Assembly (NCBI RefSeq): GCF_037026685.1
Contig: NZ_JBANET010000002.1
Location: 248,001-312,000, forward strand
Length of the DNA stretch: 64,000 nt
Direction of reading: 5' to 3'
Source: Orrella sp037026685
GTDB lineage: Bacteria; Pseudomonadota; Gammaproteobacteria; Burkholderiales; Burkholderiaceae_B
Made by a program: the position numbers and the translations under genes. The notes beneath the pieces are model-generated. The model saw only the letters and a list, made by a program, of their open reading frames with translations. It had not been told where the DNA came from and made no database searches. Positions 26,096 to 35,418 of this stretch are shown here, piece by piece (position 1 is the stretch's first letter; each line of letters starts with the position of its first letter).

Positions 26096-26983
26096 ATGTT
26101 CATCCACAACAAACGATTGCAATACACCGTGCGGGTGGCCCGGCCCAATCCGGGCCTTGCCAACCTGCTGCTCGAGCAGTTCGGCGGCCCCCAGGGCGAA
26201 CTGGCGGCGGCCTGTCGCTACTTCGCCCAGGGGCTGGGCGAGGACGACCCGGGCCGCAAGGACATGCTGATGGACATCGCCACCGAAGAGCTCAGCCACC
26301 TGGAGGTGATCGGTTCGCTGATCGCCATGCTGAACAAGGGCGCCAAGGGCCAGCTGGCCGAAGCCACGCAAAGCGAGGCCGAGCTGTACCGTTCGCTGAA
26401 CGGCCCGGGCAACGATTCGCACGTGACGCAGCTGCTGTATGGCGGCGGCCCGGCGCTGATCAATTCGGCCGGCCAGCTCTGGACGGCGGGCTACATCGAG
26501 AACGTGGGCGATCCGTCGGCCGACCTGCGCACCAACATCGCCGCGGAGGCGCGCGCCAAGATCATCTATGAAAGGCTGATCAACGTGACCGACGATCCCG
26601 ACGTCAAGGACGCGCTGGGCTTCCTGATGACGCGCGAAGTGGCGCACCAGCAGTCGTTCGAGAAGGCGCTGTATTCCATGCAGGCGAATTTCCCGCCGGG
26701 CAAGCTGCCGGGCATGCCGGCCTTTGCCAACACCTACTTCAATATGTCGCAGGGCGAAGGAGACATGCGCGGCTCGTGGAACAGCGACGAGAATTTCGAG
26801 TACGTCTCGGACCGGGACAAGCAGCACAGCGTGGACGGCGGCGACGGCTCGGCCAGCGTGCAGCAGTTGGACCAGGCCGAACTGGCGGACTTGCAGGCGC
26901 TGGTCAGCCGCACGGCTTCCGATCCCCTGGCCGATCCGCAGACCGGCGTGGACCTGGGCGCCGGCGCCCCGCCGGCGCGCTAA
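26096..26983 (+). CDS. Manganese catalase
   Basis: A 295-residue di-manganese catalase, which splits hydrogen peroxide without heme. Ligand motifs are present: QGELAAACRYFAQ (first Glu), DIATEELSHLEVIG (Glu and His), and TREVAHQQSFEKAL (Glu and His), plus GNAW-like region ENVGDPSADLRTNIAAEARAK contributing a further Glu. Length is normal for the family. ATG at 26096 follows an AAGGGAAA ribosome-binding site. It lies 54 bp after two DUF892 genes, a frequent stress-defence grouping. The C-terminal tail from about residue 235 is acidic and low in complexity. Confidence 0.95.
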   Translation: MFIHNKRLQYTVRVARPNPGLANLLLEQFGGPQGELAAACRYFAQGLGEDDPGRKDMLMDIATEELSHLEVIGSLIAMLNKGAKGQLAEATQSEAELYRSLNGPGNDSHVTQLLYGGGPALINSAGQLWTAGYIENVGDPSADLRTNIAAEARAKIIYERLINVTDDPDVKDALGFLMTREVAHQQSFEKALYSMQANFPPGKLPGMPAFANTYFNMSQGEGDMRGSWNSDENFEYVSDRDKQHSVDGGDGSASVQQLDQAELADLQALVSRTASDPLADPQTGVDLGAGAPPAR

Positions 26984-27007
26984 GCCGCGGCGTGCGCGCG
27001 CGGCGCG

Positions 27008-27379
27008 CTACTGGCCGCGCGCCGCCTGCGGCAGGATGTCCAGCACCGCTTCGGGCGGGCGGCATAGCCGCGCGCCCAGGGGCGTGTCCACGATGGGGCG
27101 GTTGATCAGGATGGGGTGCTCGAGCATGAATCCGATCAGCTGCTCGTCGGTCCATCGGGGCTCGCCCAGGCCCAGTTCCTCGTAGGGCGTGCCCTTGCTG
27201 CGCAGCACCTCGCGCACGGGCACGCCCATTTTTTTGATCAGCGCCGTCAGCGTCTGGCGGTCGGGCGGGTCCTTCAGGTACTGGACGACGGTGGGCTGGA
27301 CGCCGCTGTCGCGGATCATGTCCAGCACCTTGCGCGAGGTGCCGCAATTGGGGTTGTGGTAGATGGTGACGTCCGGCAT
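27008..27379 (-). CDS. arsC: ArsC-type arsenate reductase (glutaredoxin-dependent class)
   Basis: A 123-residue protein with the thioredoxin fold of the ArsC/Spx family. The catalytic cysteine is Cys12 in YHNPNCGTSRK, and the arginine in HPILINRPIV matches one of the three arsenate-binding arginines; KDPP and LRSKGTPYEELGL are also typical. It reduces arsenate to arsenite with glutathione and glutaredoxin. It stands alone, with no arsB or arsR next to it, so a broader redox role (YffB-like) is possible. It diverges from the LysR gene with 121 bp between. Confidence 0.88.
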   Translation of the reverse strand: MPDVTIYHNPNCGTSRKVLDMIRDSGVQPTVVQYLKDPPDRQTLTALIKKMGVPVREVLRSKGTPYEELGLGEPRWTDEQLIGFMLEHPILINRPIVDTPLGARLCRPPEAVLDILPQAARGQ

Positions 27380-27500
27380 GGGGTCTTCCTTGTAGATCGT
27401 TGTGCCCCGGCAAGTATAGATTTCCGGGGCCCGGCTGCGCAGGCCGGCGCCTCGCGCCATAATGCGTGCCGGGCCAGCGGCCGGGACCGGGAGATCTGCC

Positions 27501-28466
27501 ATGGACGAATTGCGCGCCATATCGACATTCATCAGGGCTGCCGAACTGGGCAGCTTCAACCGCGCCGCCCTGGCGCAGGGCACCACCGCCCAGGCCGTGA
27601 GCAAGGCGGTGCGCCAGCTCGAGGCGCACCTGGGCGTGCGCCTGTTTCACCGCAGCACGCGCAAGAGCGCGCTAACCGAGGAAGGCCAGCGCCTGTTCGA
27701 TTCGGCCCGGGACAGCCTGCAGGCGCTGACCGAGGCGCTGCAAGGCGCGCGCAGCGCCGCGCGGCAGGAAGAAGGGCTGATACGGATCAGCGCGGCTGGC
27801 GCGGTCGGGCGCAAGGTGCTGATGCCCTTGCTGGCGGCCTTCGGCCAGCGCTATCCGGGCATCCGTTTCGACCTGACGCTGGAGGACCGGGCCACCGACG
27901 TCGTGGGAGAGCGCATCGACGTGGGTTTCCGCTCGGGCAACCCGCCGGACGCGCAGGTGGTGGCGCGGCGCCTGTTCCCCATCCAGCTGATCCTGTGCGC
28001 CTCGCCGGGCTACCTGGCCGAGCACGGCGCGCCGGCGCGCCTGCAGGACCTGGCCCGCCACCGTTGCGTGGGCTATCGCCAGCCGGGCACGAGCCGCCCG
28101 GTGCCCTGGGAGTTCAAGGTCAAGGGCGAGACGGTGTTCCAGTGCGTGCCGGCCGTGGTGTGCTGCAGCGATCCCGAGGCCGAGATGCAGGCCGTGCTGC
28201 AGGGCATGGGCATCGGGCAGATCGACAGCATCAACGCGGCCGCGCCGCTGCGCAGCGGCGCGCTGGTGCCGCTGCTGGCGCGCCACGTTAGCGACCGCAT
28301 GGGCTTGTTCCTGTACTACGCCCAGCGCAGGGACATGCCGCTGCGGGTGCGCCGCTTCATCGATTTTGCCGCCGAGCAGCTCCAGGGCGGCGAGCGCTAC
28401 TGGCTGGGGGCCGCCGAGCTGCGGCCGCGCACGCCCGCCGCGCGCCACGCGCCGATAGACAACTGA
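27501..28466 (+). CDS. LysR-family transcriptional regulator
   Basis: A 321-residue LTTR. The HTH (residues 1-60) reads FNRAALAQGTTAQAVSKAVRQLEAHLGV, and the effector domain includes RIDVGFRSGNPPDAQVV and a conserved CASPGYLAEHGAP. The ATG at 27501 gives the standard N-terminus (MDELRAISTFIRAAELGSFN). It lies between divergent arsC and a co-directional SDR gene 104 bp downstream, which is its likely target. The C-terminal 25 residues extend past the usual end of the fold. Confidence 0.93.
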   Translation: MDELRAISTFIRAAELGSFNRAALAQGTTAQAVSKAVRQLEAHLGVRLFHRSTRKSALTEEGQRLFDSARDSLQALTEALQGARSAARQEEGLIRISAAGAVGRKVLMPLLAAFGQRYPGIRFDLTLEDRATDVVGERIDVGFRSGNPPDAQVVARRLFPIQLILCASPGYLAEHGAPARLQDLARHRCVGYRQPGTSRPVPWEFKVKGETVFQCVPAVVCCSDPEAEMQAVLQGMGIGQIDSINAAAPLRSGALVPLLARHVSDRMGLFLYYAQRRDMPLRVRRFIDFAAEQLQGGERYWLGAAELRPRTPAARHAPIDN

Positions 28467-28570
28467 CGGTTGCTACTGATGGCGCCGCACGCCGTCTACC
28501 GGCGATCGGCGCCGGCTTCTAGAGTTCGGGCTGTCGGATTTCGACGAACCTGAACCCCAAGGAGCCCACC

Positions 28571-29338
28571 ATGACGACTTCCCAAGACCTTGCCGGCCGC
28601 GTTGCGGTCATCACCGGCGCTTCCAGCGGCATCGGCCAGGCCAGCGCGCTGCTGCTGGCCTCGCGCGGCGCCCGGGTGGCGCTGCTGGCGCGCCGCCAGG
28701 CCGCCCTGGAGAGCCTGGCGGCCGAGATCCGCGCGGCCGGCGGCCAGGCGCTGGCATTGCCTGCCGACGCGACCGATGCCGCTTCGGTCCAGGCGGCCGC
28801 GCAGGCGGTGCGCCGCGAGTTCGGCTGCGCCGACCTGGTTTTCAACAATGCCGGCCTGATGCTGCCCGGCGCCGTGGGCGAGCAGCCGTTCGAAGAATGG
28901 CAGCGGCAGATCGACATCAACGTGACCGGGGCCATGCGCGTGATCCACGCGTTCGTGCCGCAACTGGAGCAGGCCGCGGCCCGGGGCGGCCCCTCGGACC
29001 TGGTCAACACCTCGTCGATCGCCGGGCAGTACGTCTATGGCAATTTCGCCGTCTATTCGGCGACCAAGGCCTACGTCAGCCACCTGACCCGCCACCTGCG
29101 CCTGGAGCTGGGGCCGCGCGACATCCGGGTCGGCATGATCGAGCCGGGCATCACGGCCACCGAGCTGCAGGATCATTTCACCTTCCAGGGCGCCAAGGAC
29201 TGGCTGGCCGGCGCGGCGCAGTCCATCGAGTTCCTGCGGGCCGAGGACGTGGCGCAGGTGCTGGGCTTCATCGTTTCGCAGCCCAGGCACGTGAACCTGC
29301 AGCAGGTGGTGGTCATGCCGACCCGCGAGGGCATCTGA
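28571..29338 (+). CDS. Short-chain dehydrogenase/reductase (YdfG-like)
   Basis: A 255-residue classical SDR. The NAD(P)-binding motif TGASSGIG lies at residues 16-23, the structural NNAG motif follows, and the catalytic Ser (TSSIAGQ), Tyr and Lys (YSATK, Tyr near 161) are intact. The residue pattern ARRQAALE after beta-strand 2 favours NADPH. ATG at 28571 is preceded by AAGGAG. It follows the LysR gene and is likely controlled by it. Substrate unknown; 3-hydroxy acid or serine dehydrogenases of the YdfG group are the nearest characterised types. Confidence 0.93.
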   Translation: MTTSQDLAGRVAVITGASSGIGQASALLLASRGARVALLARRQAALESLAAEIRAAGGQALALPADATDAASVQAAAQAVRREFGCADLVFNNAGLMLPGAVGEQPFEEWQRQIDINVTGAMRVIHAFVPQLEQAAARGGPSDLVNTSSIAGQYVYGNFAVYSATKAYVSHLTRHLRLELGPRDIRVGMIEPGITATELQDHFTFQGAKDWLAGAAQSIEFLRAEDVAQVLGFIVSQPRHVNLQQVVVMPTREGI

Positions 29339-29406
29339 GCGGCGGCCCGCGTGCGCGGCCAGGCTGCTTTACCATAGCGTCGCTGCATCGTTTCCCGGAC
29401 ATAGGC

Positions 29407-31833
29407 ATGATGAACCGATTGTTGCTGGCGCTGTTGTGCATCCTGGCCCTGAGCGCGGGCCGCCCGGCGGGCGCGGCCGCGCCGCAGGCTCCCGCCGGCG
29501 AGGCCCCGCGGCAGGCGCAGGCCATCGCCGTGGGCGATATCGCCTGGCAGGCCGACGCCGACGAGCAGTTGGCGGGCGAGATCGCCGCGCGCGCGGCGCA
29601 GGCCGATCCCCTGGGGCGCATCGAGCCGGCGCTGATCGCGCTGGAGCGCTCGGTCGGCGACAAGCGCGCCATGTTCCGCAGCGAAGACCTGCTGGTGCTG
29701 CCGCAGCTGCAGCTAGACAGCCTGGAGCGGCATTGGCGGCTCGATGCCGCCCGGCTGGCGCGCTGGAAAGCGGACCTGCGCGTGGCGATCGGCCCGAGCC
29801 TGCGCGACGTGGCCGACATGGCCGAGCGCCGCCAGGCCTGGCTGGCCACGCGGGCGGCCCATCCCGCCGGCTCGCTGCCGCAGGCCCTGTCCGACCGCAT
29901 CGATGCGGTGCTGGCGCAGATCGCGCTGGCCGAGGCGGCGCTTTCCGCGCCGCTGGCACGCCAGATGGCCCTGGCCCAGCGCGTGAACGTGCTGGAGAAC
30001 AGCGTGCAGGCCGGGCAGGAAGCGGTGGCCGACGCCATCGATCATATCGACCGGCGGCTGCTGCACGTCGATGCGCCGCCGCTGTGGCGCGCCGAGCAAG
30101 CCGGCGCGGCGGCCGGGGTGGGCGCGGGCCTGGGGATGCAGCTGGCCTTCCTGCGCCAGTACGGCGAGGCCGGCGGCGGCGGGCGGCGCGCGCTGGCGCT
30201 GCTGCAGGTCCTGATGCTGCCGCTGCTGGCCGTGCTGGCCGTGCGCGCGCGCAGGCGCGATGCGCCGCTGCGCGATCCCGAATCGCTGCGCATCCTGCAA
30301 AGGCCGGTTTCCGCCTGGATCCTGCTGACGATGATCGGCGTGCTCACGCTCGAGCGCGACGGCCCGCCGCTGCTGCACCAGATCGCCATGGTGCTGGCCT
30401 TGCTGCCGGTGCTGCGGCTGCTGCCGACCCGCCTGCGCGAGCAGCTCGGCGCCTGGCCCTATGTGGTCAGCGGCTTTTACCTGCTGCAGCGCGGGGCCTT
30501 CCTGCTGCTGGCCGACAACCTGCTGTATCGCTGGTACACCTTCTGGCTGGCCTTGGCGGCCCTGGCCCTGACGCTCTGGCTGGTGCGGCGCCCGGGCGCC
30601 GCCGCCGGCGCGCGCACCGGCGGGCTGCTGCGCGCGGGCGCCTGGTGCGCGGCGGCGCTGCTGGCGCTGTCGGTGCTGTGCAACCTGCTGGGCAACGTCT
30701 CGCTGGCCGAAATGCTGGTCAACGGCGTGATCCTCACCGCCTACATGGGCCTGGTGCTGTACGCCGCCGTGGCGGTGTTCGAAGCCTTGCTGCGCGAATG
30801 CCTGGGCCTGTCCTACGTGGCGCGCCTGCACCTGGCCCGCGTGCGCGGCCAGGCCATCGTGGCATCGCTGGTGCGCGCCTTCACGGCGGTGGCGGTGCTG
30901 GCCTGGGTGGTTTTTACGCTGGACGGCTTCCGGCTGTTCCGGCCCTTGTACGGCTGGCTGCACGCGGCCCTGACCGCCCGCATGAACTATGGCGAACTCT
31001 CGATCAGCCTGGGCACCGTGCTGCTGTTCGTGTTCTCGGTGTGGCTGGCGTTCTGGATCGCGCGCACGGTGCGGCTGGTGCTGCGCGAAGAGGTGCTGCC
31101 CCAGGTCGCGCTGCCGCGCGGGGTGGACAACAGCATCGCCTCGCTGAGCTATTACGCGCTGGTCTTGCTGGGGCTATATGTGGCGCTGTCGGCGGCGGGC
31201 TTTCAGATGGGGCAGATGGCCTTCCTGTTCGGCGCCCTGGGCGTGGGCATCGGCCTGGGCCTGCAGGGCGTGGTGAACAATTTTGTCTCGGGCCTGATCC
31301 TGATGTTCGAGCGGCCCTTGCAGCCGGGTGACGTCGTGGACATCGGCGGCACCGCCGGCAGGGTGCGCAGCATCGGCATGCGATCGACCACGGTGCGCAC
31401 CTTCGAAGGCGCCGACGTGGTGGTGCCCAACGGCATGCTGCTTTCGGAAAAGCTCACCAACTGGACCTTGCTGGACCGCACCCGGCGCGTCGACGTCGAA
31501 GTGGGGGTGGCCTACGGCAGCGACGTCGAGCGGGTCAAGCAGCTGCTGCACGAGGCCGTCGCGCGCGTGCAGGGCATCCTGGGCGAGCCGGCGCCGGTGG
31601 TGCTGTTCACCGGCATGGGCGAGAGCGCGCTGGATTTCGTGGTGCGCGGCTGGACCGCCGATTTCGACAACTGGGCGGGCATACGCAGCGAGCTGGTCAC
31701 CAACGTGTACACCGCGCTGCAAGAGGCCGGCATCGAGATTCCCTTCCCGCAGCGGGACCTGCACCTGCGCAGCGTGGACGGGCAGGCGGCGCGCGCACTG
31801 GGCGCCGGCGCGCCGCCCGCCGGGCAGGACTGA
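29407..31833 (+). CDS. Large MscS-family mechanosensitive channel
   Basis: An 808-residue inner-membrane protein. A signal peptide (residues 1-24) leads a periplasmic helical domain to about 255, then about ten predicted helices. The MscS pore helix and beta domain lie at about 590-720: ALGVGIGLGLQGVVNNFVSG (the Gly/Ala-rich TM3), LMFERPLQPGDVVDIGGTAG, and FEGADVVVPNGMLL. This is the DUF3772/MscM-like extended architecture, which protects cells during hypo-osmotic shock. Two consecutive ATGs (29407, 29410) are possible starts. Its end overlaps a hairpin shared with the convergent receptor gene. Confidence 0.93.
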   Translation: MMNRLLLALLCILALSAGRPAGAAAPQAPAGEAPRQAQAIAVGDIAWQADADEQLAGEIAARAAQADPLGRIEPALIALERSVGDKRAMFRSEDLLVLPQLQLDSLERHWRLDAARLARWKADLRVAIGPSLRDVADMAERRQAWLATRAAHPAGSLPQALSDRIDAVLAQIALAEAALSAPLARQMALAQRVNVLENSVQAGQEAVADAIDHIDRRLLHVDAPPLWRAEQAGAAAGVGAGLGMQLAFLRQYGEAGGGGRRALALLQVLMLPLLAVLAVRARRRDAPLRDPESLRILQRPVSAWILLTMIGVLTLERDGPPLLHQIAMVLALLPVLRLLPTRLREQLGAWPYVVSGFYLLQRGAFLLLADNLLYRWYTFWLALAALALTLWLVRRPGAAAGARTGGLLRAGAWCAAALLALSVLCNLLGNVSLAEMLVNGVILTAYMGLVLYAAVAVFEALLRECLGLSYVARLHLARVRGQAIVASLVRAFTAVAVLAWVVFTLDGFRLFRPLYGWLHAALTARMNYGELSISLGTVLLFVFSVWLAFWIARTVRLVLREEVLPQVALPRGVDNSIASLSYYALVLLGLYVALSAAGFQMGQMAFLFGALGVGIGLGLQGVVNNFVSGLILMFERPLQPGDVVDIGGTAGRVRSIGMRSTTVRTFEGADVVVPNGMLLSEKLTNWTLLDRTRRVDVEVGVAYGSDVERVKQLLHEAVARVQGILGEPAPVVLFTGMGESALDFVVRGWTADFDNWAGIRSELVTNVYTALQEAGIEIPFPQRDLHLRSVDGQAARALGAGAPPAGQD

Positions 31834-31853
31834 GCGGCGGGGCGAGCGCTCAG
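31830..31853. terminator. Possible bidirectional terminator hairpin
   Basis: CTGAGCG and CGCTCAG form a 7-bp stem with a 10-nt GC-rich loop, covering the stop codons of both convergent genes. No T-run follows on either strand, so factor-independent termination is doubtful; it may only slow transcription or stabilise the 3' ends. Confidence 0.3.
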
Positions 31854-33964
31854 AACCTGTAGGTGGCGCTGGCCACGATGCTGCGGCGCGCGCCGTACCA
31901 GCAGTCGCCGCGCGACAGGCAGGTGGCCACGTAGGTCTTGTCGGTCACGTTGTTCACGTTAAGCGCATAGCGCCAGTGGCGGGTTTCGTACGAGACCATG
32001 CCGTCCCACAGCACGACCGATTGCGTGGTGGGCGCATCGCCGTCGCGAAAGGCGCTCATCCAGCGCACGCCGGCGCCGGCCGCAAAGCCGTCGATGCCGG
32101 CCACCGAGAAGCGGTACTTGCCCCAGGCCGCGGCCTGGTGGCGCGGCATGCCCTCCAGTTCGTCGTCCAGGTCGATGTAGTTGTAGTGCGCGATCAGGTC
32201 CACCGACGGGCTGATCTGTCCGCGCCACTCCAGCTCCAGGCCGTTGTTGCGGGTCTTGCCGGTCTGCACGTTGTTCAGCGGGCCGCTTTCGTCGGGCACC
32301 AGGCGGTTCTTTTCCTTTAGGGTATAGACGGCGGCGGTGAACAGGTTGCGGCCGTCCTCGGACAGGTGCTTGACGCCCACCTCCCACTGCTCTCCGCGCA
32401 GGGGTTCGTAGGTTTCCGGCACGCCGCCTTCCGGGGTGCTGCGCGTGGTGCTGGCCTGCGGGGTGAAGGATTCGCTGTAGTTCACATAGGGCGACCAGCC
32501 GTTGTCGGCCACGTACATCACGCCCAGGCGCTTGGTGGTCGCCTGGTCCTTGTCGGTGCGCCCGCCGTCCAGGCCGCTGCGCGCGCGGTCGTGCCGCAGG
32601 CCGGCGGCCACGATCCAGTTGCGGCCGATCTTCATCTGGTCCTGCAGGTAGATGCCGGTCTGGCGCAGCTTGAAGCGCGGCTCCTCGGTCAGCGTGGGCG
32701 GCGTGAAGTTGCCGTAGACCGGGTCGTAGGCGTCGATGGTGCTGTAGCCGAAGCCGCTTTCGCGCTCGCGCCGGTACTGCAGCCAGTCAACGCCCAGCAG
32801 CAGGCGGTGCTCGACGATGCCGGTGCGCAGGCGGCCCTGCAGGTGCTGGTCCAGCGTATCGATGCGCACCTCGGTGATGCTGTCGTCGGCATAGCGGCCG
32901 ATGATGCGCTGGCCGTCCGGATCCGCGGCCCAGCCCCCCGGCAGGCTGAACGAGTCGGCATAGTGGGTGAAGTAGTCGACCTTGTTGCGCGCGTGGCGAT
33001 ACCCCTGGCTGAAGGACCAGTCGTCGTTGAAGCGGTGCTCGAACAGCCAGCCCACGCTGCGGCGCCGGGAGTCGTAGCGGTCGTGGTCGGGCTCGCCGAT
33101 GAAGCGGCGCGTGGGGATGCGGCCGTTGGGGTTGGGCGTGCGCATGCCGGCCCAGGGCAGGAATTGCGAGGTCGAGCCCGATTTGTCGTCCTGGTACAGC
33201 GCCTGCAGCGTGAGCGAGGTGGCGGCGCTGGGGCGCCAGGTCAGGCTGGGCATGAGCACGGTGCGGTCGTCCGGCACGTGGTCCACCTGGGTGTCGGCCT
33301 GGCGCTTGAGCGCCACGATGCGGTAAAGCCATTGCCCGTCCTCGGTCAGCGGGCCCGTCAGGTCGGCCTGGATCTGCTTGCGGTCGTGGCTGCCGTATTG
33401 GATGCCCACCTCGCCCTGGAAGGTGTCTTGCGGCCGCTTGCTGACCATGTTGACGATGCCGGCCGTGCTGCCTTGCCCGTACAGCATGGCCGCCGGCCCG
33501 CGCAGCACCTCCAGGCGCTCGAGCGTATAGGGCTCGGTGCGGGTGGTGCTGGTGTAGTAGTCGAAGGCCTGGCGCAGCCCGTCCAGGTAGGTGTCGGGCG
33601 AGGAGCCGCGCACGCGCACGGAATCGGTGCGCGAATCCAGCCCATAGGCGTCCGAGCGCACCCCGGCCGCGTAGCCCAGCGCGTCCTGGATGTTGGCCGC
33701 GCCCTGGTCCAGCATCTGCTCGCGCGTGACGACCGTGACCGATTGGGGCGTCTCGATCAGGGGCGTGTCGGTCTTGGTGGCCGTGGCCGAGCGCTGGGCG
33801 GCGTAGCCCTGCACCGGCCCGGTGGCGGTTTCCTGGATTGCATCGGACTGGACCGTGACCTGGGGCAGGGTGGTGACCGCCGGGCCGGGCTGGGCCGCCA
33901 GCAGGCCGGGCAGGCCCGCCAGCGCGAGCATCAGTCGTGAGGGCGAAGGAAAAGGGGTGCTCAT
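31850..33964 (-). CDS. TonB-dependent siderophore receptor
   Basis: A 704-residue outer-membrane protein of normal receptor size. A signal peptide (about residues 1-24) is followed by a TonB-box-like LPQVTVQSD, a plug domain (about 62-170; ETPQSVTVVTREQM, LRGPAAMLYGQGSTAGIVNMV) and a 22-strand barrel ending in the outer-membrane signature with terminal Phe (SIVASATYRF). The family is FpvA/FoxA/FhuA-like and imports ferric siderophores, probably hydroxamates, at the expense of the TonB-ExbBD complex. A candidate Fur box lies directly upstream. No siderophore biosynthesis gene is adjacent. The start lacks a clear Shine-Dalgarno sequence. Confidence 0.93.
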   Translation of the reverse strand: MSTPFPSPSRLMLALAGLPGLLAAQPGPAVTTLPQVTVQSDAIQETATGPVQGYAAQRSATATKTDTPLIETPQSVTVVTREQMLDQGAANIQDALGYAAGVRSDAYGLDSRTDSVRVRGSSPDTYLDGLRQAFDYYTSTTRTEPYTLERLEVLRGPAAMLYGQGSTAGIVNMVSKRPQDTFQGEVGIQYGSHDRKQIQADLTGPLTEDGQWLYRIVALKRQADTQVDHVPDDRTVLMPSLTWRPSAATSLTLQALYQDDKSGSTSQFLPWAGMRTPNPNGRIPTRRFIGEPDHDRYDSRRRSVGWLFEHRFNDDWSFSQGYRHARNKVDYFTHYADSFSLPGGWAADPDGQRIIGRYADDSITEVRIDTLDQHLQGRLRTGIVEHRLLLGVDWLQYRRERESGFGYSTIDAYDPVYGNFTPPTLTEEPRFKLRQTGIYLQDQMKIGRNWIVAAGLRHDRARSGLDGGRTDKDQATTKRLGVMYVADNGWSPYVNYSESFTPQASTTRSTPEGGVPETYEPLRGEQWEVGVKHLSEDGRNLFTAAVYTLKEKNRLVPDESGPLNNVQTGKTRNNGLELEWRGQISPSVDLIAHYNYIDLDDELEGMPRHQAAAWGKYRFSVAGIDGFAAGAGVRWMSAFRDGDAPTTQSVVLWDGMVSYETRHWRYALNVNNVTDKTYVATCLSRGDCWYGARRSIVASATYRF

Positions 33965-33970
33965 GAGTTT

Positions 33971-33989
33971 AATAAAGATAATCAGTCTT
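33971..33989 (-). promoter_or_regulatory. Candidate Fur box of the siderophore receptor
   Basis: The 19 bases AATAAAGATAATCAGTCTT match the Fur consensus GATAATGATAATCATTATC at 14 positions, including the full central GATAATCA. The site lies 7-25 bp upstream of the start codon in the only strongly AT-rich stretch around, so iron-loaded Fur would block transcription or early elongation. Confidence 0.65.
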
Positions 33990-34106
33990 ATTAAGTTTTA
34001 TTAAAAGACGCAGTGAACGCCAAACCTCAAGGACTGTCAAGGCCCCGGGCGCGGGCCGGGGCGGCCGGCGCAGGCGGGCGGTGCCGCGCCGGCAGGGCTG
34101 CTGCCG

Positions 34107-35330
34107 CTAGCCCTGGGCTGTGGGCCGGCTGGCCTGGCCGGCGGCCTGCTGCGTCGTGCGGTGCAGGGCGCGCACCAGGTCCGACTGGGTGACGATGCCG
34201 GTCAGCACGCCGTCCTGGCGCACGATCGGGATGTGGCGGTGGCCGCGCTCGGCGAACAGCGGGACCAGGCTGCTGACCGGCTGGTCGGGCCAGGCCGTGT
34301 CGACCTGGCGCGTCATCGCCTGGCCCACGCGCGGCGCGGCCCAGGGGCGGCGCGCGCCCTTGCGCCATAACGCGCGCAGCCCCGCGCCCCAGCCGCCGCC
34401 GGCGGGGGCGCCATCGTGCGGCAGGAAGTCGGCGGCGGTCACGATGCCCAGCAGCTTGCCGTGCGGATCGACCACGGGCAGCGCCTTGACCCGGCGCGCG
34501 CGCATCAGCGCCCAGGCGGCTTGCTGCGTCATGTCCGGCGGGACCGCCGCCGGCCGGGCCGACATGATGTCCCGGCAGCGCAGGTGGCCGAAGGTGCGCG
34601 CGTAGGCCGCGGCCTGCACATGGTGCAGCAGGGCCGCGAGGTCTTCGCGGCTGACGTCCAGTACGTGGTTGTAGCGGGCCAGCGCGGCATCCAGGTCTTG
34701 CGGGTCCAGGCCGCCGCGCGGGGGCGGCCCGGCCGCGGCGCGCCCGGCTGCCTGCGGATACGGCCTGCCGGTCAAGCGGTTGTATGCGATGGCGGCGGCC
34801 ACCAGCAGCACCGAATTGACCAGCACCGGCAGCAGCGCCGCGCTCCATTCGGCCTGGCCCAGGGCCGCAAGCAGCGCCGCCGCCGCGCCGGGCGGATGCA
34901 GGCAGCGCAATGCGAACATCAGGGCGATGGCCAGCGCGACCGCGGCGGCGGCGGTCAAAGCCGGGTCGGCGGCCAGCATGCCGCAGGCCACGCCGGCCAC
35001 GGTGCACAGGGTGTTGCCGCCGATCACCGGCCAGGGCTGCGCCAGCGGGCTGGATGGCAGCACGAACAGGATCACGGCGCTGGCGCCCAGCGGCGCGGCC
35101 AGCCAATATGCGCCGCCCAGGGCTTGCATGGCCCAGCGGCTGCCCAGCGCCATGCACAGAATGCCCAGGGCCGCGCCCACGACCGCGCGCAGGATCTCGC
35201 GGCTGTCGACCGAGGGCGCGCGGGGCCAGAGCCAGGCCGGCAGCTTGCGCGCGCCTTGCCCGGCGGCGGGGGGCGCAGGCGGCGGGACGGTGGGAGAAGG
35301 GGGCGGCGGGCAGGCGTCTCGGGGCTTCAT
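34107..35330 (-). CDS. HPP family membrane protein with tandem CBS domains
   Basis: A 407-residue protein. After a Pro-rich N-terminus come about four to five helices of the HPP domain (about residues 55-190), including the name-giving segment RCLHPPGAAAALLAALG. Two CBS domains follow (about 255-310 and 335-395; MSARPAAVPPDMTQQAAWAL and RGHRHIPIVRQDGVLTGIV). HPP proteins are linked to nitrite transport in some phototrophs, and CBS pairs bind adenine nucleotides; here the role is unknown. I chose the ATG at 35330, preceded by GGTG at proper distance; an ATG at 35342 would add four residues. Confidence 0.88.
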   Translation of the reverse strand: MKPRDACPPPPSPTVPPPAPPAAGQGARKLPAWLWPRAPSVDSREILRAVVGAALGILCMALGSRWAMQALGGAYWLAAPLGASAVILFVLPSSPLAQPWPVIGGNTLCTVAGVACGMLAADPALTAAAAVALAIALMFALRCLHPPGAAAALLAALGQAEWSAALLPVLVNSVLLVAAAIAYNRLTGRPYPQAAGRAAAGPPPRGGLDPQDLDAALARYNHVLDVSREDLAALLHHVQAAAYARTFGHLRCRDIMSARPAAVPPDMTQQAAWALMRARRVKALPVVDPHGKLLGIVTAADFLPHDGAPAGGGWGAGLRALWRKGARRPWAAPRVGQAMTRQVDTAWPDQPVSSLVPLFAERGHRHIPIVRQDGVLTGIVTQSDLVRALHRTTQQAAGQASRPTAQG

Positions 35331-35418
35331 TTTTTTCACCATTCTAGTGCAGCCCGCCTGAAGCCCACTTGAACGCCGGCGTCCCGGACACGGCATGTCT
35401 TTGCTTTGCCATGCAATG

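Noticed and set aside
31830..31853. Strong factor-independent terminator between mscS-like and receptor genes
   Set aside because: Stem is only 7 bp and no T-run follows on either strand; kept only as a low-confidence feature.
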